NCBI GenBank assembly: GCA_947177425.1
Contig: CAMWUN010000005.1
Coordinates: 1 to 64,000 of the forward strand
Length of the DNA stretch: 64,000 nt
Source of the DNA: an uncultured bacterium
GTDB lineage: Bacteria > Bacillota > Clostridia > Lachnospirales > Lachnospiraceae
Direction of reading: 5' to 3'
Part shown: piece after piece, positions 20,262 through 29,729 of the stretch
Layout: each line of letters opens with the position of its first letter
Position numbering within the stretch: the stretch's first letter is position 1
The notes under the pieces: generated by a model
Told to the model about the DNA's origin: nothing
The model's input: the letters and a program-made list of their open reading frames with translations, nothing else
The model's database searches: none
Made by a program: the position numbers and the translations under genes

Positions 20262-21419
20262 TCAATGCCCAAACACCTCAGCCGCTTTCTTCATCTTCTG
20301 AATAATCTCTACCCCAAAAGGGCAGTTCTTCTCACATCTGCCGCAGGCAATGCATTCTCCTGCATGGTGTGCAAGCAGCCTGTAATGGTCCGCCACGGTT
20401 TCCGGCACTTCCTTCTGGGCAAGACAGAGGTTTAAGTATTTATTGACTTCCGCCACATTGATTCCCACACTGCAGGGTGCGCAATGTCCGCAGTACATAC
20501 AATTTCCACGGAACTGGAACTTATCCATCCGGGACAGGATCATAGAATAATCTTTCTCCTCCCTGGATGCCTCATAATAAGACACTGCTTTTTCAATTTC
20601 ATTTTCGCTGTGGCAGCCTGCCATAACAGACACCACTCCCGGTCTGGTCAGGCAGTATTCAATACACTGGTATTCATTAAAGGCCACGCCAAAAGGAGAC
20701 AGTTCTGCATTTAACATATCCCCGCCGCCAAACACCTTCATAACGTCAATGGCAACATTTTCCCGGTCGCATAATTCATACAGGGCTTTTCTGTCGGGGT
20801 TCATTCCCACAAACCCGTTCTGATAGGCGGCCGGGTCGAACAAATCGTTGCAGTCCTCACTTGCCGGCTGCATATCATAGGCTGCATTCACGGAAAACAT
20901 CAATACATCAATCAGCCCGCTTTCCACGGCTTTCCGGGCAATCACCGGATTATGGGAACTTAATCCTATTGCCCGGATTTTCCCTTCCGCTTTCAGTTCT
21001 TTACAGTACCGGATGATCTCTCCCTGAAAAACTTCCTGAAAATCCCTTTCCCCGTCCACATAGTGAATCATGCCGATGTCCAGATAATCCGTTCCCAGCC
21101 TTTTTAGCTGGTCTTCAAAGGCTTCTTTTGCCTTTTTGATGTCTCTGGTGCGCAGATACTGTCCATCCTCCCACACCGCACAAATATGTCCCTGCAAAAC
21201 AAGCTTATCCCGTCTTCCCGCCATTGCCGCGCCTAAATTATCCCGGAATTCGGGATTAGGCGTATACATGTCAATAAAATTGATTCCAAGTTCCATTGCC
21301 CGGTCCAGCATTTTCTTAAATTCTTCCCGGGTCCTGCCTATAAAACCCTCGCACCCTAAGGCAATTTCACTTACTGCCAGACCGCCGCATCTTTTGATTT
21401 CCCTATACTTCACAGGCAA
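20262..21419 (-). CDS. Aldo/keto reductase with C-terminal 4Fe-4S ferredoxin domain
   Basis: AKR barrel plus CMYCGHCAPC and CIACGRCEKNCPFGV. Confidence 0.88.
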   Translation of the reverse strand: MPVKYREIKRCGGLAVSEIALGCEGFIGRTREEFKKMLDRAMELGINFIDMYTPNPEFRDNLGAAMAGRRDKLVLQGHICAVWEDGQYLRTRDIKKAKEAFEDQLKRLGTDYLDIGMIHYVDGERDFQEVFQGEIIRYCKELKAEGKIRAIGLSSHNPVIARKAVESGLIDVLMFSVNAAYDMQPASEDCNDLFDPAAYQNGFVGMNPDRKALYELCDRENVAIDVMKVFGGGDMLNAELSPFGVAFNEYQCIEYCLTRPGVVSVMAGCHSENEIEKAVSYYEASREEKDYSMILSRMDKFQFRGNCMYCGHCAPCSVGINVAEVNKYLNLCLAQKEVPETVADHYRLLAHHAGECIACGRCEKNCPFGVEIIQKMKKAAEVFGH

Positions 21420-21520
21420 TACCTTCCTTCCGCTAATTTATTTTGATATTACCTATTCTATAATAAATTGAATGGAATGGAAATCCCTTTCCGGCAATCT
21501 GATGTTAAATTTGTTACTAT

Positions 21521-23686
21521 TTACAGACAAATCTCCCCGGTAAGGGCCGCCTGGCAATCGCCTCCCACATAAACTTTCAAGAAACCTTCGCAGGGGACTT
21601 CTTTCATATCCCAGTCATAATAACATAACTCTGAAAAAGGAATTCTAAAGCTCACTGTCTTTGTCTCCCCTGCTTTCAGGCTGACTTTCTCAAAGGCTTT
21701 TAGCTGCCGCACCGGACGCACTCTCTTTGCGGCCCTGTCCTGCACATAACACTGGGCCGTCTCCTGCCCGTCCCTGTCCCCTGTATTGGTTACAGACACA
21801 GATACCAGCAGAGCTTCATCCTCCTTCTTCACTTCTAAATCCCCATAAGAATAAGCTGTATAGGAAAGCCCATATCCAAAAGGGTATAAAGGCTCTACCG
21901 GTGCGTCCAGATATTTGGAAGTAAACTTGGACTTCCCTCCCGGACGTCCTGTATTGATATGGGCATAGTACATGGGACACTGGCCCGCAGCCGCTGGAAA
22001 AGTGACTGTCAGTTTCCCGGAAGGGTTTACATCCCCATAGAGCACATCCAGGACAGCGTTTCCTGCTTCCACTCCCAAATGCCATGCTTCCACAATTGCC
22101 GGAACCTTTTGTGCCAGTTTGGGTATTGCCAGGGGTCTGCCGTTAAATAATACCGCCACCACCGGCTTGCCTGTTGCCAGCAGTCCTTCTATCAGCGCCA
22201 TGTGTTCCGGGCTTAAAGTAATGTCAGCCCGGCTTGCCGCCTCGCCGCTCTCTTCCTTCATCTCTCCTATGGCTGCTACCAGCACATCCGAATCCGCTGC
22301 GATTTTCTCCGCATCTGTAAGATTTTCACTGTACTGAAAAGGAATTCCACGCATCCGGCATGCTTCCAGAATACTTACACAGTCCTCCGGCTTTGCACCG
22401 ATGGCCCAGGCTCCAGTCATCTGCTCTTTATCCGAAGCAAGGGAGCCAAAGAGTCCTATTTTTGCGTCTGCCTTTAAAGGCAGTACCTTATTTTCATTCT
22501 TTAGAAGGACGATGGATTTGACAGCCGCCTCTCTGGCAAGGGCACGGCTTTCTTCCTTCAGCATGGCATGGCTTTCCCTTTCTTCGTCAGTCTGGTAAGG
22601 ATCGTCAAACAGTCCCAGTTCAAATTTAATGCGGAGCACATCCGCTGCTGCCTCATCCAGTATCTGTTCCGGCACTTCCCCGCTTTCCACCAGTTCCTTT
22701 AAACAGGAAATATAGGAATTGGAAGACATATCCATATCCATTCCTGCCAGAATCGCCTGCTTTGCCGCATCCTTCTTATCTTCTGCAATACCGTGGTTCA
22801 CACATTCTGCAATGGCATTGGAGTCGCTGATTACAAGGCCGTCAAATCCCCATCTTTCCCGCAGAACGTCCCGCATCAGCCATGAATTGACCGTGCAGGG
22901 TACACCGTTTATATCGTTAAAAGCAGGCATCACAGCCCTTGCGCCTGCGTCCACACATGCTTTGTAGGCAGGCATATATTCTTCCCAGAGTCTCTGCATG
23001 GACATATCCACACGGTTATAATCCTGTCCGGCTTCCACCGCGCCGTATGCCGCAAAATGTTTCAGGCATGCCGCCATGGCATTTTCCCTGGACAAATCGT
23101 CTCCCTGGAAGCCCCTCACCTTTGCGGCTCCATAAAGGCCGTTTAAAAGCACATCTTCCCCTGCGCCCTCGCTGACACGTCCCCAGCGGGCATCCTTTGC
23201 CACATCCACCATAGGCGCAAAAGTCATATGGATGCCTGCAGCGGTAGCTTCTTCCGCCGCCACCCTTCCGGTTCTTTCCCAAAGTTCCGGCTCCCATGCG
23301 CAGCTTTCCGCCAGCGGAATCGGTGTCACCGTGCGGAAGCCATGAATAACATCATATCCGAACAGCAGCGGAATTCCCAGCCGCGTTTCCTCCACTGCAA
23401 TTTTCTGAAGCCTGTTGGCTGTGGCGGAATCGCCGATGCCATTGTAGGAACCGATTTTTCCTGCCCGCAGATCTTCCTCATGGAAATCCTGCTGGGCAGT
23501 TCCCATCAGACGGTTAAACTCCTCCTGGGTAATCCGCCCGTCAAACATCATATTTAAAAGTTCTTCAAAACTAACATCAAAAGCCCCCACCAGTGAAGGG
23601 CCGCACTGCTGGAGCTGCCCGATTTTCTCTTCAACCGTCATCCGGGCAAGCAGCTTTTGTATCTGTTCTTCATAATCTTTCTTCAT
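21521..23686 (-). CDS. Glycoside hydrolase family 3 (beta-glucosidase, BglX-like)
   Basis: VEEKIGQLQQ, GFDGLVISDSNAI nucleophile region, C-terminal Fn3-like domain. Confidence 0.9.
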   Translation of the reverse strand: MKKDYEEQIQKLLARMTVEEKIGQLQQCGPSLVGAFDVSFEELLNMMFDGRITQEEFNRLMGTAQQDFHEEDLRAGKIGSYNGIGDSATANRLQKIAVEETRLGIPLLFGYDVIHGFRTVTPIPLAESCAWEPELWERTGRVAAEEATAAGIHMTFAPMVDVAKDARWGRVSEGAGEDVLLNGLYGAAKVRGFQGDDLSRENAMAACLKHFAAYGAVEAGQDYNRVDMSMQRLWEEYMPAYKACVDAGARAVMPAFNDINGVPCTVNSWLMRDVLRERWGFDGLVISDSNAIAECVNHGIAEDKKDAAKQAILAGMDMDMSSNSYISCLKELVESGEVPEQILDEAAADVLRIKFELGLFDDPYQTDEERESHAMLKEESRALAREAAVKSIVLLKNENKVLPLKADAKIGLFGSLASDKEQMTGAWAIGAKPEDCVSILEACRMRGIPFQYSENLTDAEKIAADSDVLVAAIGEMKEESGEAASRADITLSPEHMALIEGLLATGKPVVAVLFNGRPLAIPKLAQKVPAIVEAWHLGVEAGNAVLDVLYGDVNPSGKLTVTFPAAAGQCPMYYAHINTGRPGGKSKFTSKYLDAPVEPLYPFGYGLSYTAYSYGDLEVKKEDEALLVSVSVTNTGDRDGQETAQCYVQDRAAKRVRPVRQLKAFEKVSLKAGETKTVSFRIPFSELCYYDWDMKEVPCEGFLKVYVGGDCQAALTGEICL

Positions 23687-23723
23687 ATTTTTGACTCTCT
23701 TTCTTTCCACTTACATATGCATT

Positions 23724-26261
23724 TCACAGGCGGAATGTATATTCCCCTGTTTTTATGGTTTCCTCCCGTCCGTCGGGAAGCCGTACCTGGGCCTGCGCCC
23801 CAAAAGGTACAGTAATCTTTATGGATATTGTGCCGTCCTGTTCATAGCGCCACTTAGAACGGTATGTTCCTGCCGCGGATTTACATTCGCACTCTGCAAA
23901 TCCGAGCCTTTCATCGGGATGGGGTTCAATCACCGCCTTACGGAATCCCGGAGCTGCCGGACGGATACCTCCAAGGTACCCATACATCCATGCCGCAATG
24001 CTGCCATAGCTGTAATGGTTCAGACTGTTCATCCCCTCCGGGTTCATCCGGCCGTCGGGCAGCACAGAGTTCCACCTCTCCCAGATTGTGGTCGCTCCCA
24101 GATTGACGCTGTAAAGCCAGCCCGGATAGCCTTCATTTAAAAGCAGGTCCACAGCCTGTGTATGGTGTCCGGTGCGGGTAAGCGCAGGGCATAGCATCCC
24201 CGTCCCCACAAATCCTGTGTTTAAATGATTATTATTTTCCGAAACTCTCCCCGAAAGCGCCTCTCCTTCTTTTTCCTCTTCCTGGGTAATGCCAAACATA
24301 ATGGCAATGGAAGCGCCTGTCTGTGTGCGGCATACGCACAGGCCCTCATCATCAAAATATTTTTCCAGTATGGCTTTCTTTATTTCTCCTGCCAGCGTGG
24401 CATATTCCCGGGCGTCCTCTCCAAATCCCAGTATTTCCGCCGCCTTTGCAATAATATCCGCATCCTTGTAATAATAACAGCTTGCTATATATAAGGGATC
24501 GGTAGCCCCGAAAGGGCCTGGCTGTTCATTGTCAAGGGCCAGCCAGTCAGCAAAATGGAATCCGCCCTTTACAAGATGGGGACCGCCTTCCTTCTCTTCC
24601 AGACTTCTCTGGTAATCCACCCATGCCCTCATGCCCGGATACATCTCTGCAAGCAGGGTTCTGCTTCCATAATGCAGATATACGTTCCAGGGAATAATCA
24701 CCCCTGCGTCCGCCCATGGACAGCTTCCGCACTCTGCAACCATCCCCTCCTTAATCCGGGGCACGATATTGGGCACTGCTCCGCCAGTGATGCTCTGTTC
24801 CGCACGCATATCCCACAAATATTTGCGGTAAAAAGCCGGCATATACATGTTGTAGCATGCAGTTTCCGCAAATACCTGGGCATCCCCCGTCCATCCAAGG
24901 CGCTCATCTCTCTGGGGACAGTCCGTAGGCACATCCAGGAAATTATCTTTCTGCCCCCACAGGGCATTGGAAAACAACTGGTTCACCTTTTCGTTTCCGG
25001 TGACAATACGTCCGGTCTGTTCAAAGTCACTGCGCAGATGCCATGCGGTAAAATGATATTCTTCCCATCCTGTCGCCAATGGCTCCCACTGCCCTTGTGT
25101 ATGACAGATTTCCGCCAGCATATACCGGAACCCGTAAAAGGTAAAGTGCGGCCTTGCATGGGCAGGCGCCCCTTTGGAAAGATAAACAAACTCCGTTTTT
25201 GCCAGCCGCAGGTTTTCATGGTAAAAACAGCCGTCCTGTAAAATCTCACAGGCAGTCAGCCGTATTCCCTCCCCCTCAGGAAGGTTACAGTCAAATTCCA
25301 CCCACCCTGTAAGGTTCTGCCCGAAATCCAGAATCGTCTCTCCCTTAGGAGATACAATAATCTCTATGGGCGCAAAAGATTCCTTTTTTACAATGGGAAG
25401 ACTGTAACGCTCTGTCAGTTCCCCGCAGCGTGCAGGTTCTTCCAGACTGACCGGAACTGTATGCCTGCTGCCTTCCAGCCGCGCATCATAAATCTCTCCG
25501 TCATAAATTCCGCTGAAAGCAATGGGCGAAGGACGGCTGCCCCAGCTTTCATCAGAGCATAGGAGCAGTTTTCCGTCAACATACAGTTCGCATACCGCAT
25601 ATAATTTATCTCCATACAGATTGGGAATGCCGCCTTCAAATCCCAGACGGCTTTTGAACCAGCCCTCTCCCAGCCATATTTCCAGTTTGTTCTCCCCGCT
25701 CTTTATATATTCCGTTACGTCTATAACAGCCGTCTGTAAATGAAAATCGTAAGAATGGTAGCCGGGGGCCAGATATTCCTCCCCGGCCTTCTTTCCGTTC
25801 AGATAACACTCATATACACCAAGTCCGCAGATGTACAGCCTGGCCGCTTCCGCCGCCTGGGCTTCAAAAGTTTTTTCAAGAATATATCCTTTGTGGAGTT
25901 TTTCATCTACAATCTCTTCTCCCGGCGTTATCCACTTTCCGCGCCATTCTTCCATCAATTTTCCTGTCTCAAAAAAGCTGCGCCCTGATGCTTTCTCTTT
26001 TGTGTCAGCCGTTACCTCCACACAGTAATCATAACGGCTTCTGGGCTGTAATGGAAAGACCAGCGGGAAATCCATGCTGTCCCCATCCGGCACATCACCG
26101 CTGTCATAAACGGTTTCCCCATCCTTTTCCACAAAAATCCGTACCTTTTCCTGTCGGACGGCATCCCCTGCATCCTCCACTTTCCATGAAAGGGAAACCG
26201 GTGTATAGCTGTAACCCAAAGGCTCCTCAATATGGTTTGCACGCAATTCCGTAATTTTCAT
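23724..26261 (-). CDS. Alpha-L-rhamnosidase, GH78
   Basis: DVPTDCPQRDERLGWTGDAQVFAETACYNM signature. Confidence 0.9.
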   Translation of the reverse strand: MKITELRANHIEEPLGYSYTPVSLSWKVEDAGDAVRQEKVRIFVEKDGETVYDSGDVPDGDSMDFPLVFPLQPRSRYDYCVEVTADTKEKASGRSFFETGKLMEEWRGKWITPGEEIVDEKLHKGYILEKTFEAQAAEAARLYICGLGVYECYLNGKKAGEEYLAPGYHSYDFHLQTAVIDVTEYIKSGENKLEIWLGEGWFKSRLGFEGGIPNLYGDKLYAVCELYVDGKLLLCSDESWGSRPSPIAFSGIYDGEIYDARLEGSRHTVPVSLEEPARCGELTERYSLPIVKKESFAPIEIIVSPKGETILDFGQNLTGWVEFDCNLPEGEGIRLTACEILQDGCFYHENLRLAKTEFVYLSKGAPAHARPHFTFYGFRYMLAEICHTQGQWEPLATGWEEYHFTAWHLRSDFEQTGRIVTGNEKVNQLFSNALWGQKDNFLDVPTDCPQRDERLGWTGDAQVFAETACYNMYMPAFYRKYLWDMRAEQSITGGAVPNIVPRIKEGMVAECGSCPWADAGVIIPWNVYLHYGSRTLLAEMYPGMRAWVDYQRSLEEKEGGPHLVKGGFHFADWLALDNEQPGPFGATDPLYIASCYYYKDADIIAKAAEILGFGEDAREYATLAGEIKKAILEKYFDDEGLCVCRTQTGASIAIMFGITQEEEKEGEALSGRVSENNNHLNTGFVGTGMLCPALTRTGHHTQAVDLLLNEGYPGWLYSVNLGATTIWERWNSVLPDGRMNPEGMNSLNHYSYGSIAAWMYGYLGGIRPAAPGFRKAVIEPHPDERLGFAECECKSAAGTYRSKWRYEQDGTISIKITVPFGAQAQVRLPDGREETIKTGEYTFRL

Positions 26262-26300
26262 GTCCTGCTCCTTTTCTGTTTCCTTCCGGTGTTCCGGCTT

Positions 26301-28691
26301 CTATATTTCCACACACTGCTCTTTCAGGTTTTCACCTGTCACCGTCACCAGAATTTTCCCTTGCTCCCCGGTTTTCTTAAGGACGGCAAGGGCATGGCCT
26401 TCTCCGGCGGTTGTATCCGGCAGTTCATAACCTTTATGATGCCGGGCCCCCACACTGCCAAAAGCCATCAGCTTTGCCGGGCCTTCTACCTGAATGGAAA
26501 GAGGGGTTTGGGCATCCGCTGCCAGAAGACCCTTTTCGTCCACCAGATCTATATTTACAAATATCAGTTTTTCATATTTCTCTACAGAAAGCGCTGTACT
26601 TTCCGGCTTCCCGGACGTCTGAAGGGATGTTCTTCCAATTTCCTTCCCGTCCTCGTAAGCTACTGCAGTCAGCTCTCCCGGCTCATATACCGTATGGAAC
26701 TGTGTTTCATAACTGGTCTTACTGCCGCACGGCTGTATCCCCAGCGATTTTCCGTTTTGGAACAGTTCCACACTGTCCCCTCCTGCATACACCTGAATCA
26801 TAATGGGCTTTCCTTCCTGCCCTTTATAGGAATAACAGAAAGTGCAGTCTGTAAACCGCCATGGACCGAAATTCCGGGGAATCCCATAACTTCCGGGATC
26901 CTGTACCGCAATGCAGGGCTGTTTTGTAAGCCCGTACACAATTTCCCGGTAATAGGAAACAGGACGGCGGTTCCCGGTAATGGAAATGTCCCCTCCCGTA
27001 TTCATCAGATCCGGATATACATTCGTCACTTCTCCCAGATAATCCCATCCTGTCCAGGTAAAATCGCCGATGACCGCAGGGCACCTTGTGATTACATCCC
27101 AGTTTTCCGCAATCTGCTTCGGATAGGTTTCCGTTCCCACCATCACCCGGTCTGCATACTTTTTGGCATCCGGTAGATAACGGGAAGTCATATAATTGTA
27201 TCCGGCAATATCCATGGTGGTTTCCAGTTTATCCAGTATGCCGCCGATAATCGGATGGGACACGATACCCGGCATATTGGTTTCCATGGCCATCATAAAT
27301 ACATTCACATCCCCTTTTCCGGTGTCGGCTTTTCCCTCCGTAATGTCCTCCACGATTTTTGCCAGCCCGTCTCCTGCGGCAAAGGCGCCGTTGATGCCGT
27401 TGGTGGTAAAGCGGGTGGCATCCATCTGGTGAAATTTATCGCCAAGCATCCGGCTTGTCTCAAGACCTTTTTCCGTACAGATTTCAAAAATCTCATTGCC
27501 CGTGGAATACATAATCACACAGGGATGATTGTAATCTGCTTCCACCATATGGGCAATATCACGCTCCCAGCTTCTCTCAAAATCAATGGCATAGTCGAAA
27601 CTTACTTTGCTTTTATTCCAGACATCCACCAGTTCATCCATCACATAAACGCCCAGCCGGTCACAGGCTCCAAGCAATGCCTGGGATGCAGGATTGTGGG
27701 CGGAACGCACTGCATTGAACCCGGCTTCCTTTAAACGTTTCACACGGCGGTATTCATAATCCTCATAAGTGGCCGCCCCTAAAAGTCCCTGGTCATGATG
27801 GATGCAGGCTCCCCGCAGTTTTACCGTCCTTCCGTTGACTCTGAGGCCATGGCGGGCATCCACGGAAAGCTTCCGTATACCTGAAGTTACAACGGCCCCA
27901 TCCAGCGCCTTTTCCCCATCGGAAAGTGTCACAGACACAGTGTAAAGTTCCGGCGAAAACTCATCCCACAGCTTTGCCTGGTCAATATAAATATTTTTGC
28001 GCAGTTCAAGAACGCTTTGGCTCTTTATTCTTACCGGATAGGTATTGTCCGCCGCCGTATTTCCTTCCATGTCTTTCACAGCCACCGATACCTGAATGGT
28101 CTGGGCCTTAAGGCTGTCGTTGTGGATTTTGGCAGATACATTTACCAAGGCGCCATCTTCATCCGCCTCCAGGGTTGTAAATCGCAAATCACCAGGCTTT
28201 ATGTAAATACTGCCCCCGTGAATCAGCCACACATCCCGGTAGATTCCTGCCCCGCTGTACCAGCGGCTGCTGCGGGTACCGCACTTAACGGCTACAAGCA
28301 CCTCGTTTTCTTCCCCGAATTTTAGATAATCACCGGCATCAACCATAAAATCTGTGTAGCCGTAGGCGCTCTCTCCTGCCTTGGACTGATTGACAAATAC
28401 GCTGGCATTTCTATATATTCCTTCAAACTGCAGCATCACATGGCCGCTCTGGTACTCCTCCGGAACAAAAAAGCGCTTATAATACTTGTATTCGGCCCCG
28501 TCAATGTTCCCTGTAAATCCCCCGTTTACCGCTCCGTCCTTCTGCTCCTCATGAAACATGGCATCGTAAGGCAGATTTACCTCCTTTGCATTGTCCGGCA
28601 CATGAAACACCAGTTCAAAAGGGTCCAGATCCTTCCACACTTTCCAGTTATCATTAAAATTTATTTTTTCCATATTATACCGCCTTCTCAC
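26301..28691 (-). CDS. Glycoside hydrolase family 2 (beta-galactosidase/glucuronidase-like)
   Basis: RGACIHHDQGLLGAATY, NAVRSAHNPASQALL, CVIMYSTGNEIFE, FTWTGWDYLGE. Confidence 0.9.
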   Translation of the reverse strand: MRRRYNMEKINFNDNWKVWKDLDPFELVFHVPDNAKEVNLPYDAMFHEEQKDGAVNGGFTGNIDGAEYKYYKRFFVPEEYQSGHVMLQFEGIYRNASVFVNQSKAGESAYGYTDFMVDAGDYLKFGEENEVLVAVKCGTRSSRWYSGAGIYRDVWLIHGGSIYIKPGDLRFTTLEADEDGALVNVSAKIHNDSLKAQTIQVSVAVKDMEGNTAADNTYPVRIKSQSVLELRKNIYIDQAKLWDEFSPELYTVSVTLSDGEKALDGAVVTSGIRKLSVDARHGLRVNGRTVKLRGACIHHDQGLLGAATYEDYEYRRVKRLKEAGFNAVRSAHNPASQALLGACDRLGVYVMDELVDVWNKSKVSFDYAIDFERSWERDIAHMVEADYNHPCVIMYSTGNEIFEICTEKGLETSRMLGDKFHQMDATRFTTNGINGAFAAGDGLAKIVEDITEGKADTGKGDVNVFMMAMETNMPGIVSHPIIGGILDKLETTMDIAGYNYMTSRYLPDAKKYADRVMVGTETYPKQIAENWDVITRCPAVIGDFTWTGWDYLGEVTNVYPDLMNTGGDISITGNRRPVSYYREIVYGLTKQPCIAVQDPGSYGIPRNFGPWRFTDCTFCYSYKGQEGKPIMIQVYAGGDSVELFQNGKSLGIQPCGSKTSYETQFHTVYEPGELTAVAYEDGKEIGRTSLQTSGKPESTALSVEKYEKLIFVNIDLVDEKGLLAADAQTPLSIQVEGPAKLMAFGSVGARHHKGYELPDTTAGEGHALAVLKKTGEQGKILVTVTGENLKEQCVEI

Positions 28692-28705
28692 ATATATTTT
28701 AAAAA

Positions 28706-29557
28706 CTATTTCCCATAGACTGTCATAAGCAGATCTTTCCGTATGAAAATGCTGACATTCTTCCAGCGTACCCGACAGAGAGCAGACGCCTTTTCATCTC
28801 TCTCAATAAACGGATGGTTCAGCTTATCTTCTATTACAGCAGTCCCTGCATAAACCCCATCCACCAGCTCTATGTACTGGTTCAGATATTCTTTGGCAAT
28901 GGGGCAGCCATTATGGTTGGGAAACAGAAAATCATATGACTTTTCCAGCCCCTTAAGGCGTTCCCCATTGGCCTTCAGATTGTCCAGACGTTCCTTTACA
29001 TTATAAGGCGCTTCCGGATTCCGGGAGTTATCGTACATCAGTGTCTGGGCGCTCTCATATTCATCCCCCGTAAAAAGCATCCTGTGCTCCCTGTCCAGAA
29101 AAAACAAGCTGCTGTTGCAGTGGGCAGGCGCAGCCACCAAAACTTCCACCTTTCTCCCTCCCAGTTCAAAAATATAGCCGTCCCCTACTGTTATTTTTTC
29201 ATAGTCCGCAAAAGGAAGTTTTGCCAGATCGAAAGGCACCGCTCCCTCTCCATATACGGAAGGGGCGTCTGTTTCCCACCCGGGGCTTACAAAGACTCTT
29301 TCAAATTCCCCGTTTCCTCCTGCATGATCCGGGTGGAAGTGGGTGTTTGCCACCAAAACCGGCTTATCGGTCAGCTTTTCTACAAAGGCCCTTAAGTTCC
29401 CTGCACCGTAACCGGTATCAATCAGCAGGGCTTTTTCATCCCCTTCCAGCAAGTACATATTTTCTGTTCCGTTCATAAAGCTTATAATCCATGTACCTTC
29501 ATCCATCTTCCAGGCCATGTAACTTCCAAAAATCTGTTCCAGTGTTGGTTCCTGCAT
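28706..29557 (-). CDS. MBL-fold metallo-hydrolase
   Basis: VANTHFHPDHAGGNGEF; LIDTGYGAGNL. Confidence 0.85.
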   Translation of the reverse strand: MQEPTLEQIFGSYMAWKMDEGTWIISFMNGTENMYLLEGDEKALLIDTGYGAGNLRAFVEKLTDKPVLVANTHFHPDHAGGNGEFERVFVSPGWETDAPSVYGEGAVPFDLAKLPFADYEKITVGDGYIFELGGRKVEVLVAAPAHCNSSLFFLDREHRMLFTGDEYESAQTLMYDNSRNPEAPYNVKERLDNLKANGERLKGLEKSYDFLFPNHNGCPIAKEYLNQYIELVDGVYAGTAVIEDKLNHPFIERDEKASALCRVRWKNVSIFIRKDLLMTVYGK

Positions 29558-29615
29558 ATAGCTGCCTCCTTATAAATTTTCTCATTCCTATCTTAATATA
29601 TTTTTATAAAAAATG

Positions 29616-29699
29616 GTACGACACCATTTATTCTTTATACGATATTATTTACGATTCAGACATGATGCAGTTGACACTTCCGCAGGCGTATTTTATGTT
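29616..29699 (+). promoter_or_regulatory. Promoter with conserved upstream activating block
   Basis: GTACGACAnCATTTATTCTTTATACGATAT block; TTGACA (29671)-17 bp-TATGTT (29694); block repeated at 43947. Confidence 0.75.
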
Positions 29700-29729
29700 A
29701 TAGAAAACTATATTTAGGAGGCTACCATC

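Noticed and set aside
24555-25241. 228-aa plus-strand ORF opposite the GH78 gene
   Set aside because: Shadow ORF; the opposite strand encodes the GH78 signature.
26232-27176. 314-aa plus-strand ORF opposite the GH2 gene
   Set aside because: Antisense shadow of a well-supported GH2 CDS; no recognisable domain, Cys/Phe/His-rich low-plausibility composition.
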